From contig NZ_BMCT01000001.1 of NCBI RefSeq assembly GCF_014635325.1, forward strand, positions 1,703,743 to 1,767,742: DNA of 64,000 bases, written 5' to 3'. The position numbers were made by a program, and so were the translations under genes. Positions 31,391 through 40,604 of this stretch are shown here, piece by piece. Each line of letters begins with the position of its first letter. Position 1 is the first letter of the stretch. This DNA is from Azorhizobium oxalatiphilum. Lineage in GTDB: Bacteria; Pseudomonadota; Alphaproteobacteria; Rhizobiales; Xanthobacteraceae. A model generated the notes under the pieces. The model did not search any database and had not been told where the DNA came from. It saw nothing but the letters and a program-made list of their open reading frames with translations.

Positions 31391-32998
31391 ATGCTGCACT
31401 TCTCCAGGCTGAAGACGGCGGTGATCCTCGTGATCACGGCAGTGGGTATCCTGTTCGCCGTCCCCAACCTGCTGCCGGCATCGGTGCTTCAGCATCTGCC
31501 GTCCTGGTATGCGTCGAGCCGTGTCACGCTCGGCCTCGACCTGCAGGGCGGCAGCCACATCCTGCTGGAAGTGGATGGCGCCGCGCTGCGCAAGGAGCGA
31601 GCCGAGCAGGTGCGCGACGACGTACGCCGCATCCTGCGCGAGCAGAAGATTGGCTACACGGGCCTTTCCGTCCGCGACACCACGGTGCAATTGCGCCTGC
31701 GTGATCCCAATGACGCGCAGAACGCGCTGACCCAACTGCGCACGATGGTCACGCCGATCACCAACACGGTGCTGGGCGGGGCCACTGGCGAGAACGACCT
31801 GAATGTCTCCAGCGGCTCTGATGGCCAGATCTCGGTCACGCTGACCGAGGCCGGCCTCAATGCCCGCATTCGTTCGGCCGTTGACCAGTCCATCGAAATC
31901 ATCCGCCGTCGTATCGACCAGCTCGGCACGGTGGAACCGACCATCCAGCGCCAGGGTGCCGACCGCATTCTCGTGCAGGTTCCCGGCCTTCAGGATCCCG
32001 CGCGCCTCAAGGCGTTGCTGGGGCAGACCGCCAAGCTCTCCTTCCGCATGGTGGACCAGTCCATGTCGCCCCAGCAGGCGATGGACGGCCGCGCGCCTGC
32101 GGACTCCGAGGTACTGCAGGGCGCGGACGGCGTACCGTATCTGGTGGAGAAGCAGATACGTGTTTCCGGTGAGGATCTCGTGGATGCCCAGCCGGGCTTC
32201 GACCAGACGACCCGCCAGCCTCTCGTGAGCTTCCGCTTCAATTCCAACGGCGCGCGTCGTTTTGCCACCACCACGCAGGATGCGGTGGGCCGGCCCTTCG
32301 CCATTGTCCTCGACAATCAGGTTATCTCCGCCCCGGTGATCCGCGAGCCCATCCTCGGTGGACAGGGGCAGATTTCCGGCAGCTTCACCGTCCAGCAGGC
32401 CAACGACCTCGCCATCCTGCTGCGCGCCGGCGCTCTGCCGGCACCCCTGAAGGTGGTGGAGGAGCGCACCGTCGGCCCGAGCCTCGGCCAGGATTCCATC
32501 GAGGCTGGCAAGACGGCCGCCTATGTGGCGGCGGGCCTCGTCGCTGTGTTCATGATCGCCGTCTATGGTCTGTTCGGCACTTTCGCGCTGATCGCTCTGG
32601 CGGTGCACATCTCGCTGATGGTTGCCCTGCAGTCCATGCTTGGGGCGACGCTGACCCTGCCGGGCATCGCGGGCTTCGTGTTGACCATCGGCATGGCCGT
32701 GGACTCCAACGTCGTGATCTTCGAGCGCATACGTGACGAAGCGCGAGAAGGCCGATCGGCCATCGCCGCCATCGACAAGGGCTTCTCCTTCGCGCTCGGG
32801 ACCATTCTCGACGCCAACCTGACCTCTCTGGCGACAGCCGTCATCCTGTTCCTGCTCGGCGGTTCCGGCCCCGTGCGCGGCTTCGCTGTCATCTATATCC
32901 TTGGCCTTCTGACGACCGTGTTCACGGCCTACACCCTGACCCGCCTGATGATTGCGTGGTGGGTGCGGTGGGCTCGTCCGGCCAAGCTGCCCATCTGA
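31391..32998 (+). CDS. secD: Protein translocase subunit SecD
   Basis: A 535-residue membrane protein that, with SecF, uses the proton gradient to pull secreted proteins across the inner membrane. Family features: N-terminal membrane anchor, L-G-L-D-L-Q-G-G motif near residue 50, large periplasmic P1 domain (about 60-370), then five C-terminal membrane segments including G-M-A-V-D-S-N-V-V-I-F-E-R. The Asp in that stretch is needed for proton movement. Length is normal for Alphaproteobacteria. It is 9 bases from secF. Confidence 0.96.
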   Translation: MLHFSRLKTAVILVITAVGILFAVPNLLPASVLQHLPSWYASSRVTLGLDLQGGSHILLEVDGAALRKERAEQVRDDVRRILREQKIGYTGLSVRDTTVQLRLRDPNDAQNALTQLRTMVTPITNTVLGGATGENDLNVSSGSDGQISVTLTEAGLNARIRSAVDQSIEIIRRRIDQLGTVEPTIQRQGADRILVQVPGLQDPARLKALLGQTAKLSFRMVDQSMSPQQAMDGRAPADSEVLQGADGVPYLVEKQIRVSGEDLVDAQPGFDQTTRQPLVSFRFNSNGARRFATTTQDAVGRPFAIVLDNQVISAPVIREPILGGQGQISGSFTVQQANDLAILLRAGALPAPLKVVEERTVGPSLGQDSIEAGKTAAYVAAGLVAVFMIAVYGLFGTFALIALAVHISLMVALQSMLGATLTLPGIAGFVLTIGMAVDSNVVIFERIRDEAREGRSAIAAIDKGFSFALGTILDANLTSLATAVILFLLGGSGPVRGFAVIYILGLLTTVFTAYTLTRLMIAWWVRWARPAKLPI

Positions 32999-33007
32999 GA
33001 GCGCGCC

Positions 33008-33988
33008 ATGCCTTTAATCGACTATATCCCGGCGCAGACCAAGATCGGCTTCATGCGGCTGCGGCAGGTGTCGTTCTGCCTGTCGGCCGCTCTGACGATC
33101 ATCGCCGTCGTGCTGTTCGGCACCGTTGGCTTCAACCTGGGCATCGACTTCCAGGGCGGAACGCTGATCGAGGCCCAGTCCACCAGCCGTGAAGCGGACC
33201 TCAGTGCGCTACGCGAGCAGCTCACGGACAGCGATCTGGGGGACGTGCAGATCCAGGAGTTCGGTTCGGCCCGCGACGTGCTGATCCGTCTCGGCCGCAC
33301 CGGCGCGGACGATGCCGCGCAGCAGGCCATCGTCCAGAAGGTCGGCGCCTCGCTCGGCTCGGACTTCACCATCCGCCGCGTGGAGACGGTCGGCCCCAGC
33401 GTTTCGGGCGAGCTGGTGCGCCAGTCCGTTCTGGCCCTCGTGCTGGGCGCGGTGGTGGTGCTGATCTATCTGTGGTTCCGCTTCGAGTGGCAGTTCGCTG
33501 TCGGCGCACTTGTCACCACGGCGCACGACATCTTCGTCACCTTGATGATCTATTCGGTGCTGGGGCTGGACTTCGATCTGACCTCGATCGCCGCCATCCT
33601 GACCATCATGGGCTATTCGCTCAACGATACGGTGGTGGTGTACGACCGCATCCGCGAGATGCTGCGCCGCTACAAGAGGATGCCGCTGCCGGAACTGCTC
33701 GATACGGCGGTGAACGCGACCTTCTCGCGGACGATCATCGTTTCGCTGACCACCTTCCTCGCCACCATGGCGCTGTATCTGTTCGGCGGCGAAGTGCTGC
33801 GTGGCTTCTCGCTGGCCATGGCGGTGGGCGTGCTGATCGGCACCTATTCCACCATCTTCGTGGCGGCCCCCATCCTCATCCATCTCGGCCTGCGTGCGTC
33901 TACCGTTGTGGGCAAGGAAGAGGCCGAGGGTGAGGACATGGCCAAGAGCGGCGCGACAAAGGGCGATCAGCGCCCCGCCAAGGCCTGA
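33008..33988 (+). CDS. secF: Protein translocase subunit SecF
   Basis: A 326-residue partner of SecD. It has the G-I-D-F-Q-G-G-T motif at about residues 44-51, the periplasmic domain, and five C-terminal membrane segments with G-Y-S-L-N-D-T-V-V-V-Y-D-R and N-x-T-F-S-R-T motifs. The end is charged and cytosolic. It lies between secD and an Mth938-like gene, a gene order conserved in this bacterial class. Confidence 0.96.
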   Translation: MPLIDYIPAQTKIGFMRLRQVSFCLSAALTIIAVVLFGTVGFNLGIDFQGGTLIEAQSTSREADLSALREQLTDSDLGDVQIQEFGSARDVLIRLGRTGADDAAQQAIVQKVGASLGSDFTIRRVETVGPSVSGELVRQSVLALVLGAVVVLIYLWFRFEWQFAVGALVTTAHDIFVTLMIYSVLGLDFDLTSIAAILTIMGYSLNDTVVVYDRIREMLRRYKRMPLPELLDTAVNATFSRTIIVSLTTFLATMALYLFGGEVLRGFSLAMAVGVLIGTYSTIFVAAPILIHLGLRASTVVGKEEAEGEDMAKSGATKGDQRPAKA

Positions 33989-34000
33989 GGCAAGAAGGCC

Positions 34001-34381
34001 GTGACCGGTTCCTCGGACACGCCTTTCCTGCCCCGTCAGGTACCCATCGACGGGTACGCCGACCATTTCTTCCATTTCCAGGGGATGTCGCACGCCGGCT
34101 CTATCCTGGCCCTGCCCAGCGGGGTCAGGGCCTGGGATGTGGAGCGGGTTGCCGACATCGATGCCAGGGCGCTCGCCCCCATCCTCGCTGAGGCGTCCGC
34201 CTTTGAGCTTCTGTTCCTCGGCACCGGCCGCGACCCGGCCCATCTGGCCGAGCCGATGAAGGATCTTCTGCGCGCGGCCGGGCTCAGGTTCGAGCTGATG
34301 CCCACTGCTGCGGCGGCGGCCACCTACAATGTGCTGTTGTCCGAAGGCCGGCTCGTGGGAGCCGCTCTGATCGCGACCTGA
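34001..34381 (+). CDS. Mth938-like domain protein (NDUFAF3-type)
   Basis: A 126-residue cytosolic protein starting at GTG 34001, 12 bases after secF. It has the family pattern: I-D-G-Y at about residues 13-16, an F-L-G-T-G-R-D motif near 77-83, and A-A-A-T-Y-N-V-L near 104-111. The mitochondrial relative NDUFAF3 is a complex I assembly factor whose bacterial homologues are commonly found beside secDF. A role in assembly or membrane insertion of respiratory complex I is likely by homology and context, not shown here. Confidence 0.85.
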   Translation: MTGSSDTPFLPRQVPIDGYADHFFHFQGMSHAGSILALPSGVRAWDVERVADIDARALAPILAEASAFELLFLGTGRDPAHLAEPMKDLLRAAGLRFELMPTAAAAATYNVLLSEGRLVGAALIAT

Positions 34382-34465
34382 CAGCCATGACCGCCGCGCC
34401 GCGTCACGCTGTGGAAGCTCGCGCCCGGCCTTGCGCCTGCGCGTGGGATCGGGCCTGATCGCGCC

Positions 34466-35374
34466 ATGTCCAGCCTCCCGCCCGATTTCGGCAAGCCACC
34501 GGATCTGTCGCCGCCTCCCGCGCTCGCCACCGATTATGCCCATTGCGGCGAGCTGGTGCGGGCGCAGGATCGCGACCGCTTTCTGTCCGCGCTGTTCGCC
34601 CCTCCCGAGAAGCGGCAGGAGCTGTTCGCGCTCTATGCCTACAATGTGGAAATCGCGCGGGTCCGCGACGTGGTCCGCGAGGCGCTGCCGGGAGAAGTGC
34701 GCCTGCAATGGTGGCGGGAACTGATCGAGGGGCACGGGCGCGGCGATGTGGGCAGCCACCCTGTGGCCAGTGCCTTGCTGGACACGGTGGTCCGGCTTGG
34801 CCTGCCGCGCGGGGCGTTGCTCAATCTCATCGAGGCGCGGGTTTTCGATCTTTATGACGACCCCATGCCAAGCCTGAACGATCTGGAGGGCTATGCCGGC
34901 GAGACGGCCTCCGCGCTGTTGCAGCTCTCGGCCCACATTCTGGCCGGTGGCGCCCGTCCGGATCTGGCAGAGGCCTGTGGGCATGGCGGGGTTGCCATGG
35001 CGCTCACCGGGCTCCTGCGGGCGTTGCCGTTCCATGCCGCGCGCGGACAATGCTTCATCCCGCTCGACGTACTTGCGCGTCACGGGTCGAGCCGGGACGA
35101 GGTGATCGCCCGCAAACCGACGCCCGGCCTGATGGCGGCGCTGGCAGAGCTACGGAACCATGCCGCGCGTCACCTGGCGGCGGCCGAGCAGGCGCTCGTC
35201 GATTTGCCTGCCGGCCTGGGGCCGGCATTCCTGCCGCTGTCGCTCGTGCCCGGCGACCTGAAATCGCTGGCGCGAGTGCGCGACCCGTTTCGAACTGTGG
35301 GTGGCCTCTCCCCTCTGCGGCGTCAGTGGCTACTCTGGCGTGCAGCCCGCCGATTCCGCAGCCGCACGCGCTGA
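34466..35374 (+). CDS. Phytoene/squalene-synthase-like protein without catalytic aspartates (NDUFAF6-type)
   Basis: A 302-residue all-helical protein of the trans-isoprenyl synthase fold. The first Asp-rich motif of active enzymes (D-D-x-x-D) is replaced by [11 protein letters not shown], and the second (D-x-x-x-D before G-R) by [10 protein letters not shown], so it is unlikely to make isoprenoids. Human NDUFAF6 is a similar inactive relative that helps assemble complex I. Together with the Mth938-like gene 85 bases upstream it suggests a complex I assembly pair. ATG 34466 was taken as start. Confidence 0.8.
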   Translation: MSSLPPDFGKPPDLSPPPALATDYAHCGELVRAQDRDRFLSALFAPPEKRQELFALYAYNVEIARVRDVVREALPGEVRLQWWRELIEGHGRGDVGSHPVASALLDTVVRLGLPRGALLNLIEARVFDLYDDPMPSLNDLEGYAGETASALLQLSAHILAGGARPDLAEACGHGGVAMALTGLLRALPFHAARGQCFIPLDVLARHGSSRDEVIARKPTPGLMAALAELRNHAARHLAAAEQALVDLPAGLGPAFLPLSLVPGDLKSLARVRDPFRTVGGLSPLRRQWLLWRAARRFRSRTR

Positions 35375-35519
35375 CCTGTCGCATCGCGTCCAACGGCATA
35401 TCCCATGCATAGGGGTATCCTGGGACCCTGGCGGAGGTTTGCTTCCGCTCTACCATTTTCCGTCCATGGCCCCGCTTTCCATAGACCGGGCGCGACCGCG
35501 CCCTTGCAGCCATGGGGAT

Positions 35520-36872
35520 ATGATGACGCGCAACTTGGATGTGGCGCAGGCCCTCTCTTTTCATCGCATCGACGCCGCCACGAGCCGCGTCCTGCGCCGG
35601 CACCGGGCCTATATCCTCGAGATCCTGCCGCCGGCTCTGGACGCCTTCTACGCCCATGTGGCGCGCTTTGCCGACGCCATGCGCTTCTTCAGCGGCGCCG
35701 ACCGTGTGCAACACGCGCGGGACATGCAGCTCACCCATTGGGGACGGCTGGCGGAGGGGCGTTTCGATGCCTCCTACGTAGCGTCCGTAACGCGCATTGG
35801 TGAGGTCCACCATGCCATTGGTCTCGAACCACATTTCTATATCGGCGGTTACAATTTCCTGCTGGTGACGCTCAACGCCCGGGTGGTGCGGGATCTCGGC
35901 AGCGGCCTGTTCCACCGCAAGGGACTGGCGGAGGCCGTTGCGCTGCAGGAAGCTCTGACCCGCGCCACCATGCTCGACATGGATCTTGCCATCTCCGTCT
36001 ATCTCGACCGCGGTCAGGCAGAGCGGCGTCGGACGCTGGATGGGCTGGCCGAGATGCTGGACGGCTCGGTGGGGGCGGTGGTGCAGTCCCTCAGCCATTC
36101 CGCAGGCGACATGAAAAGCGCGGCCGAAGCCATGCATGCTTTGGCGGGGCAGACGCTCACCCGCGCGGAAGCAGTCGGCAGCGCATCGGCCGGCGCGGCG
36201 GATAGCGTGCGTTCCGTCGCGACTGCGACAGAGGAAATGTCGAATTCCGTACAGGAGGTGGGGCAACGGGTCTCGGCCTCGGCCACCATCGCCGCCCGCG
36301 CCGTGGAGGTGGCGGGCGAGACGGCCGCGACCGTGGAACGTCTGTCGGCTGCCGCCGACCGCATTGGCGCCATCGTGGATCTCATCAGCAACATCGCCAG
36401 CCAGACCAATCTGCTTGCCCTCAATGCGACCATCGAATCGGCGCGGGCCGGTGATGCGGGGAGGGGCTTCGCCGTGGTGGCGCAGGAAGTGAAGGCACTG
36501 GCCGGCCAGACCGGCGGCGCTACGGCCGAGATCGAGGCCCAGATCGCTGCCATGCAGGCTGCCGCCGGCGAGACGGCACGGGCCATCGGGTCCATTACCG
36601 AGATCGTGCGCGAGATGAGCACGATATCGACGGATGTGGCGGCCGGGGTGGAGGTGCAGAAGCGGGCGGCGGGCAACATTGCCGATCACGTCCGCAGCGC
36701 TTCGCGCGGGGCGGATGACGTGAGCGCCAACGTGTCCGGCTTTAACCAGTCGGCATCCGAGGCCGATGTCTCGGCCACGCAGGTGCTGTCCACGGCCGCC
36801 GACCTGTCCAGCCAGGCCGTGCAACTTCGTCAGGAGATGGATCGGGTTCTGGCGAGAATGACAGCAGCCTGA
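35520..36872 (+). CDS. Globin-coupled chemoreceptor (HemAT-like aerotaxis sensor)
   Basis: A 450-residue soluble methyl-accepting protein. Residues 1-160 form a sensor globin; the proximal haem ligand is probably His97 in the V-H-x-x-I-G-L motif, followed by P-H-F-Y-I-G-G-Y. Residues 190-440 are a coiled-coil signalling domain with the hairpin core [18 protein letters not shown] that binds CheW/CheA. No membrane segment is present, so it senses internal oxygen or another haem ligand. ATG 35520 was chosen because the domain begins at once; a longer frame from 35301 overlaps upstream coding sequence. Monocistronic. Confidence 0.88.
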   Translation: MMTRNLDVAQALSFHRIDAATSRVLRRHRAYILEILPPALDAFYAHVARFADAMRFFSGADRVQHARDMQLTHWGRLAEGRFDASYVASVTRIGEVHHAIGLEPHFYIGGYNFLLVTLNARVVRDLGSGLFHRKGLAEAVALQEALTRATMLDMDLAISVYLDRGQAERRRTLDGLAEMLDGSVGAVVQSLSHSAGDMKSAAEAMHALAGQTLTRAEAVGSASAGAADSVRSVATATEEMSNSVQEVGQRVSASATIAARAVEVAGETAATVERLSAAADRIGAIVDLISNIASQTNLLALNATIESARAGDAGRGFAVVAQEVKALAGQTGGATAEIEAQIAAMQAAAGETARAIGSITEIVREMSTISTDVAAGVEVQKRAAGNIADHVRSASRGADDVSANVSGFNQSASEADVSATQVLSTAADLSSQAVQLRQEMDRVLARMTAA

Positions 36873-36884
36873 AAAGGCTGCTGC

Positions 36885-37988
36885 TCAGGCCGCCGGGCGG
36901 GTGATGCGATCGGTGAGGTTGAGGCGGGCGCGGGCGATGTCGGCGATGAGCGCGCGGGTGTCGTCATCGCCGGCCAGCGCGTCCAGCATCTCGATCTGGT
37001 TGCGGGCCACCAGCAGCAGCAGGTCATCGCGCACGCTACCGTCGGCCGCGCGCGGCAGGCGGGAGACGATCTGCAGATGGTCGAGATGCGGGCGATCCGG
37101 CAGCGCTTCGGCCAGATGTAGCCGCAGGACCTCCACGCTCACCGGAGCGTCGGTCTCCACGAAGGCATAGAGCCCCACCTTGCCGCCGAGTGTCTGGAAA
37201 TCGGCCATGTGGACATGGTGCACGGCGGGGTGGGCGGTGAGTGCCTCGGCGATGCGCGGGGCGACCTGCGTCACACGTGGACCGCGTCCCTCGGTGTCCG
37301 AATAGGACAGGAGGCGACGGGTGACGAAGCGATAAACCTTCTTGCCGGTGTTCATCCACACACGGGTAAGCAGGCTCTTGGTGGCGAGCATTTTCCGCTC
37401 GCGGGGCGTGAGCGCCTCAGGGCAATAGGTGCGCTTGTGCTTGAGCAGGTGGCGCAGATCCTCATAGGCCAATACCCGGCCGAGCTTCCAGCGGCGGCTG
37501 ATGGGCAGCGCCAGCTGGAAATCCATGAGCCAGCTCTCGCCATCCGCCCCCCGCAGCCAGTTCTGCTGCTTGGCGAGGTCGTTATGGGCGTAACCGGCGC
37601 GATGCAGGATATGCAGCGCATCGCGGGCGGACTGGAAGAAATGGAGGTCGCCGGTGGGGCGGGCGATCTGCAGCGGAACGCCCTCGATCCAGCCGCGCAC
37701 CAGGAACTTCCGGCCTACCGCCAGCAGCGGCGTGGTGACGCCCGTGGACTGCACCTTCTCCAGCGCGTTGACCTCATGGGCGGCAAGGCGGGCGGCGAGC
37801 AGAGCCAGCCACGGCGAGACCTTGTCCCAGCGCCGACGAACGGCGGGATGGCTGACGCCGTCGCGATCGGTCCAGGTGCCGCGCTCCACGGTGGAGAACA
37901 CGTCGCGCTTGAGCACGGTGTCCACGATGAAGCGGGAAGGGTCCGCCCGGTGCTCGACCGTCGGTATGGCGCGTTTCTGCCTCGGCAT
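36885..37988 (-). CDS. Protein kinase-like protein fused to an ANL-type C-terminal domain
   Basis: A 367-residue protein. Residues 40-215 are kinase-like: a R-x-R-W-D-K region near the N-terminal lobe, the catalytic loop H-N-D-L-A-K-Q-Q-N at about 139-147, and the metal-binding L-M-D-F-Q-L-A at about 157-163 (DFG replaced by DFQ). Residues 255-345 look like the mobile C-terminal domain of acyl-CoA synthetases (A-V-H-H-V-H-x-A-D-F ... L-x-A-F-V ... S-R-L-P-R-A-A-D-G-S-V-R-D-D-L). It overlaps neither neighbour and follows trmFO by 8 bases, so they are probably cotranscribed. Substrate unknown; lipid A or small-molecule phosphorylation is possible. Confidence 0.7.
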   Translation of the reverse strand: MPRQKRAIPTVEHRADPSRFIVDTVLKRDVFSTVERGTWTDRDGVSHPAVRRRWDKVSPWLALLAARLAAHEVNALEKVQSTGVTTPLLAVGRKFLVRGWIEGVPLQIARPTGDLHFFQSARDALHILHRAGYAHNDLAKQQNWLRGADGESWLMDFQLALPISRRWKLGRVLAYEDLRHLLKHKRTYCPEALTPRERKMLATKSLLTRVWMNTGKKVYRFVTRRLLSYSDTEGRGPRVTQVAPRIAEALTAHPAVHHVHMADFQTLGGKVGLYAFVETDAPVSVEVLRLHLAEALPDRPHLDHLQIVSRLPRAADGSVRDDLLLLVARNQIEMLDALAGDDDTRALIADIARARLNLTDRITRPAA

Positions 37989-37996
37989 AGGGCCTC

Positions 37997-39439
37997 TTAA
38001 GCCGCCGCGACGGGGCTGTCGAGCCAGCCGGCCATGTCGGCCAGCGCGCGAGCGGAGAGAGCGCGCTTCTTGGCCAGCGTCTTTTCCGTGCCGCGCAGCC
38101 GCTTGCCGTCTTCGCCCTTCGGCGTGAAGTCCAGCGGCGGGAAGAGGCCGAAATTGACATTCATGGGCTGGAAGGAGCGAGGACCGGGCTGGGGGGCGCC
38201 TTCGCTTCCGTCCTCCTGCGCCGCGTCGATGTGCCCACCCGTGATATGGGCGAGCAGCGCGCCATGGGCGGTGGTGACGGGGGGCGGTGGCAGTGTCTCG
38301 CCCTTGCGCTCGGCGGCTGCGAAGCGTCCGGCCATGAGGCCTACGGACGCGCTCTCCACATAGCCCTCGCAGCCGGTGATCTGGCCGGCGAAGCGCAGGC
38401 GCGGGTCGGCCTTCAGGCGCAGGCTGCCGTCCAGCAGTTTGGGGGAATTCAGATAGGTGTTGCGATGGAGGCCGCCGAGGCGGGCGAATTCAGCATTCTC
38501 CAGCCCCGGAATGGTGCGGAACACCCGCACCTGCTCGCCGTGGCGCATCTTGGTCTGGAAGCCCACGAGGTTGTAGAGCGTGCCGAGCTTATTGTCCTGC
38601 CGGAGCTGGATGATGGCGTAGGCCTTCACCTCGGGATTGTGCGGATTGGTGAGGCCGACGGGCTTCAGCGGCCCGAAGCGCAGGGTCTCGCGACCACGCT
38701 CGGCCATCACTTCAATGGGCAGGCAGCCGTCGAAATAGGGTGTCTTGGCCTCGAAATCGCGCAGCGCCACCTTCTCGGCAGCCAGCAGGGCATCCACGAA
38801 GGCTTCGTACTGCTCCTTGTCCAGCGGGCAGTTGATATAGTCCGCACCGGTACCGCCGGGGCCGACCTTGTCGTAGCGCGACTGGAACCACGCCTTGCTG
38901 AGGTCGATGCTGTCCAGATGGATGATGGGGGCGATGGCGTCGAAGAAGGCGAGGGCCGTTTCGCCGGTCAGGTCCAGCACCGCTTGAGCCAGCGCGGGCG
39001 AGGTGAGGGGGCCGGTGGCCACCACGACATTGTCCCACTCGGCGGGCGGCAAGGTGTCGATCTCCTCGCGCCGAATCTCCACCAGTGGATGCGCTTCGAG
39101 CGCGGCGGTTACTGCCTGCGAGAAACCGTCGCGATCCACTGCCAACGCGCCGCCGGCAGGCACCTGATTGGCATCGGCGCAGCGCAGGATGAGCGAGCCG
39201 GCCTTGCGCATCTCGGCATGCAGCACACCCACCGCATTGGTGGCGCTGTCATCGGAGCGGAAGGAGTTGGAGCAGACCAGTTCCGCGAGGCCCTCGGTGT
39301 GGTGGGCCTCGGTGCCACGCACAGGGCGCATTTCGTGCAGGATCACCGGCACGCCGGCCTCCGCGATCTGAAAGGCCGCTTCCGAGCCGGCAAGGCCGCC
39401 GCCGATGACATGGACCGGCTGGTGGGAGGTCTGGCTCAT
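37997..39439 (-). CDS. trmFO: Methylenetetrahydrofolate-tRNA-(uracil-5-)-methyltransferase
   Basis: A 480-residue flavoprotein that makes 5-methyluridine at position 54 of tRNA using methylene-THF and FAD. The N-terminal FAD motif is [10 protein letters not shown]; the H-E-M-R-P-x-R-x-T-x-A-H-x-T segment follows, then a C-S-N-S-F-R-S motif with the conserved cysteine at about residue 51. [14 protein letters not shown] holds the second conserved cysteine. ATG 39439 (MSQTSH) was chosen over an in-frame extension with no support. Length is normal. Confidence 0.93.
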   Translation of the reverse strand: MSQTSHQPVHVIGGGLAGSEAAFQIAEAGVPVILHEMRPVRGTEAHHTEGLAELVCSNSFRSDDSATNAVGVLHAEMRKAGSLILRCADANQVPAGGALAVDRDGFSQAVTAALEAHPLVEIRREEIDTLPPAEWDNVVVATGPLTSPALAQAVLDLTGETALAFFDAIAPIIHLDSIDLSKAWFQSRYDKVGPGGTGADYINCPLDKEQYEAFVDALLAAEKVALRDFEAKTPYFDGCLPIEVMAERGRETLRFGPLKPVGLTNPHNPEVKAYAIIQLRQDNKLGTLYNLVGFQTKMRHGEQVRVFRTIPGLENAEFARLGGLHRNTYLNSPKLLDGSLRLKADPRLRFAGQITGCEGYVESASVGLMAGRFAAAERKGETLPPPPVTTAHGALLAHITGGHIDAAQEDGSEGAPQPGPRSFQPMNVNFGLFPPLDFTPKGEDGKRLRGTEKTLAKKRALSARALADMAGWLDSPVAAA

Positions 39440-39563
39440 TCTTCCTCGCTGGAGCAGGCGCGTGGCGGGCGGGCCATGGGGCCGGGCGCACCGCCGTCGC
39501 ATTGATTGCGCCGTTCTGTGCCCGATCCGGGCACGGGCTTCAAGATGAGCCACCTTACAAACG

Positions 39564-39585
39564 AAAATGGCCCCCGAAGGGGCCA
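39564..39585 (-). terminator. Intrinsic terminator for the DUF1127 gene
   Basis: Minus strand: TGGCCCC, TTCG tetraloop, GGGGCCA, then TTTTCG (39585 down to 39564). Confidence 0.75.
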
Positions 39586-39651
39586 CGTTCGGCAGATCCG
39601 TTCCACGCCTCCGGCTTCATTGCTGCGCCGGGAGGGGATCAGGATGCCAGA

Positions 39652-39816
39652 TCAGGCAACCTGAACGGCAGCGCTGCGAGCAATGCTGCGGATTTCGCTG
39701 CGGGTGACATTGATGTCGCCGAGCGTGCGGTCGTCGAGCTGCGAGAGTTCGGCAACGGTGCGGTTGTAGGCATTCCAGCGACGCACTTGGCGAGCGATAT
39801 AACCCCAGATGATCAT
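39652..39816 (-). CDS. DUF1127 small Arg-rich protein
   Basis: A 54-residue protein (MIIWGYIARQVRRWNAYN...). It has the family W-x-x-Y-x-R-T-x-x-E-L-x-x-L-D-D-R-T-L-x-D-I pattern and the I-x-R-S-E-I-R-x-I-A end. AAGGAGA lies 8 bases before ATG 39816. Some DUF1127 proteins bind RNA or modulate phosphate and carbon metabolism in Alphaproteobacteria. It is monocistronic with its own terminator. Confidence 0.85.
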   Translation of the reverse strand: MIIWGYIARQVRRWNAYNRTVAELSQLDDRTLGDINVTRSEIRSIARSAAVQVA

Positions 39817-40604
39817 CTTCAGTCTCCTTGCCGGGATCCTTCTGATCTCCGGCGCTTATGTTCTGAAGACGTAGATAGCCCCGCACGGGGTTGCGCCCAA
39901 GACGGAGTTGCGCATCGCAGCATTGCGTGCCTTGCATATAAGCAAATTTGGATGGTTTCTGATCAATGAATGAGCAGTCAGCTTTCCGGGGGGAGGTGCG
40001 GAGTGGAGCGGTCGAACGCTGAAGTTGCAGGCGTGCCCAAACGGTAGGCGGTGTGCGCTTCGTTGTACTAAATATATGATTTCGAATGAGAAATCGAAAT
40101 TTCCGGGTGCTGTCTCACGTGCGAATCCCGGGTAGGAGACTTGTGACAAACATAAGGCAGCCGGTTTGGCGTGTTTCCAGGCAGTGACGTTTTGCAGGTG
40201 CGAAGAAGGTGTTTGCGCCGCCCTGCGACGTAAAACAGCGCCAGATCGGAGAGGCTTTTTCGCTTTCTGACGCCAACTCGCGTCGGGTGCGAAAGTTGTT
40301 TGCGTGCCTATGATGTGGCCGGAGGTGTTGTGGTGTGGTTGCTCGGTGAGCCATGGGGCGCACCAGGCTCTGCCCGTTGGTGAGTCTGCCGCGGCATAGC
40401 TGGCACCGCTGATCCCTCCGTGGGCGCAGAGGGGATGCCGCCACGCACTCATCTACGCGACGGCCGGGCGGTGACGTCCAGAACAGCTGTGAGCCATGCC
40501 GCCGACATCCCGCGCGCCATGGTTGGCGCGGGGGCACCCAGAGGGGAGGAGGCGCATCTCGCGCCCCCTTCCGCCCCGCTCAAACCTCCTGCGTGGACCT
40601 GCCT
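39817..40604. other. Long intergenic region between DUF1127 and uvrA
   Basis: About 790 bases. A/T-rich near 39930-40090, where the DUF1127 promoter must lie. Two minus-strand ORFs (39856-40452, 40115-40537) have no ribosome-binding sites and no recognisable protein character. No repeat, tRNA or other RNA gene recognised; a small RNA cannot be excluded. Confidence 0.4.
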
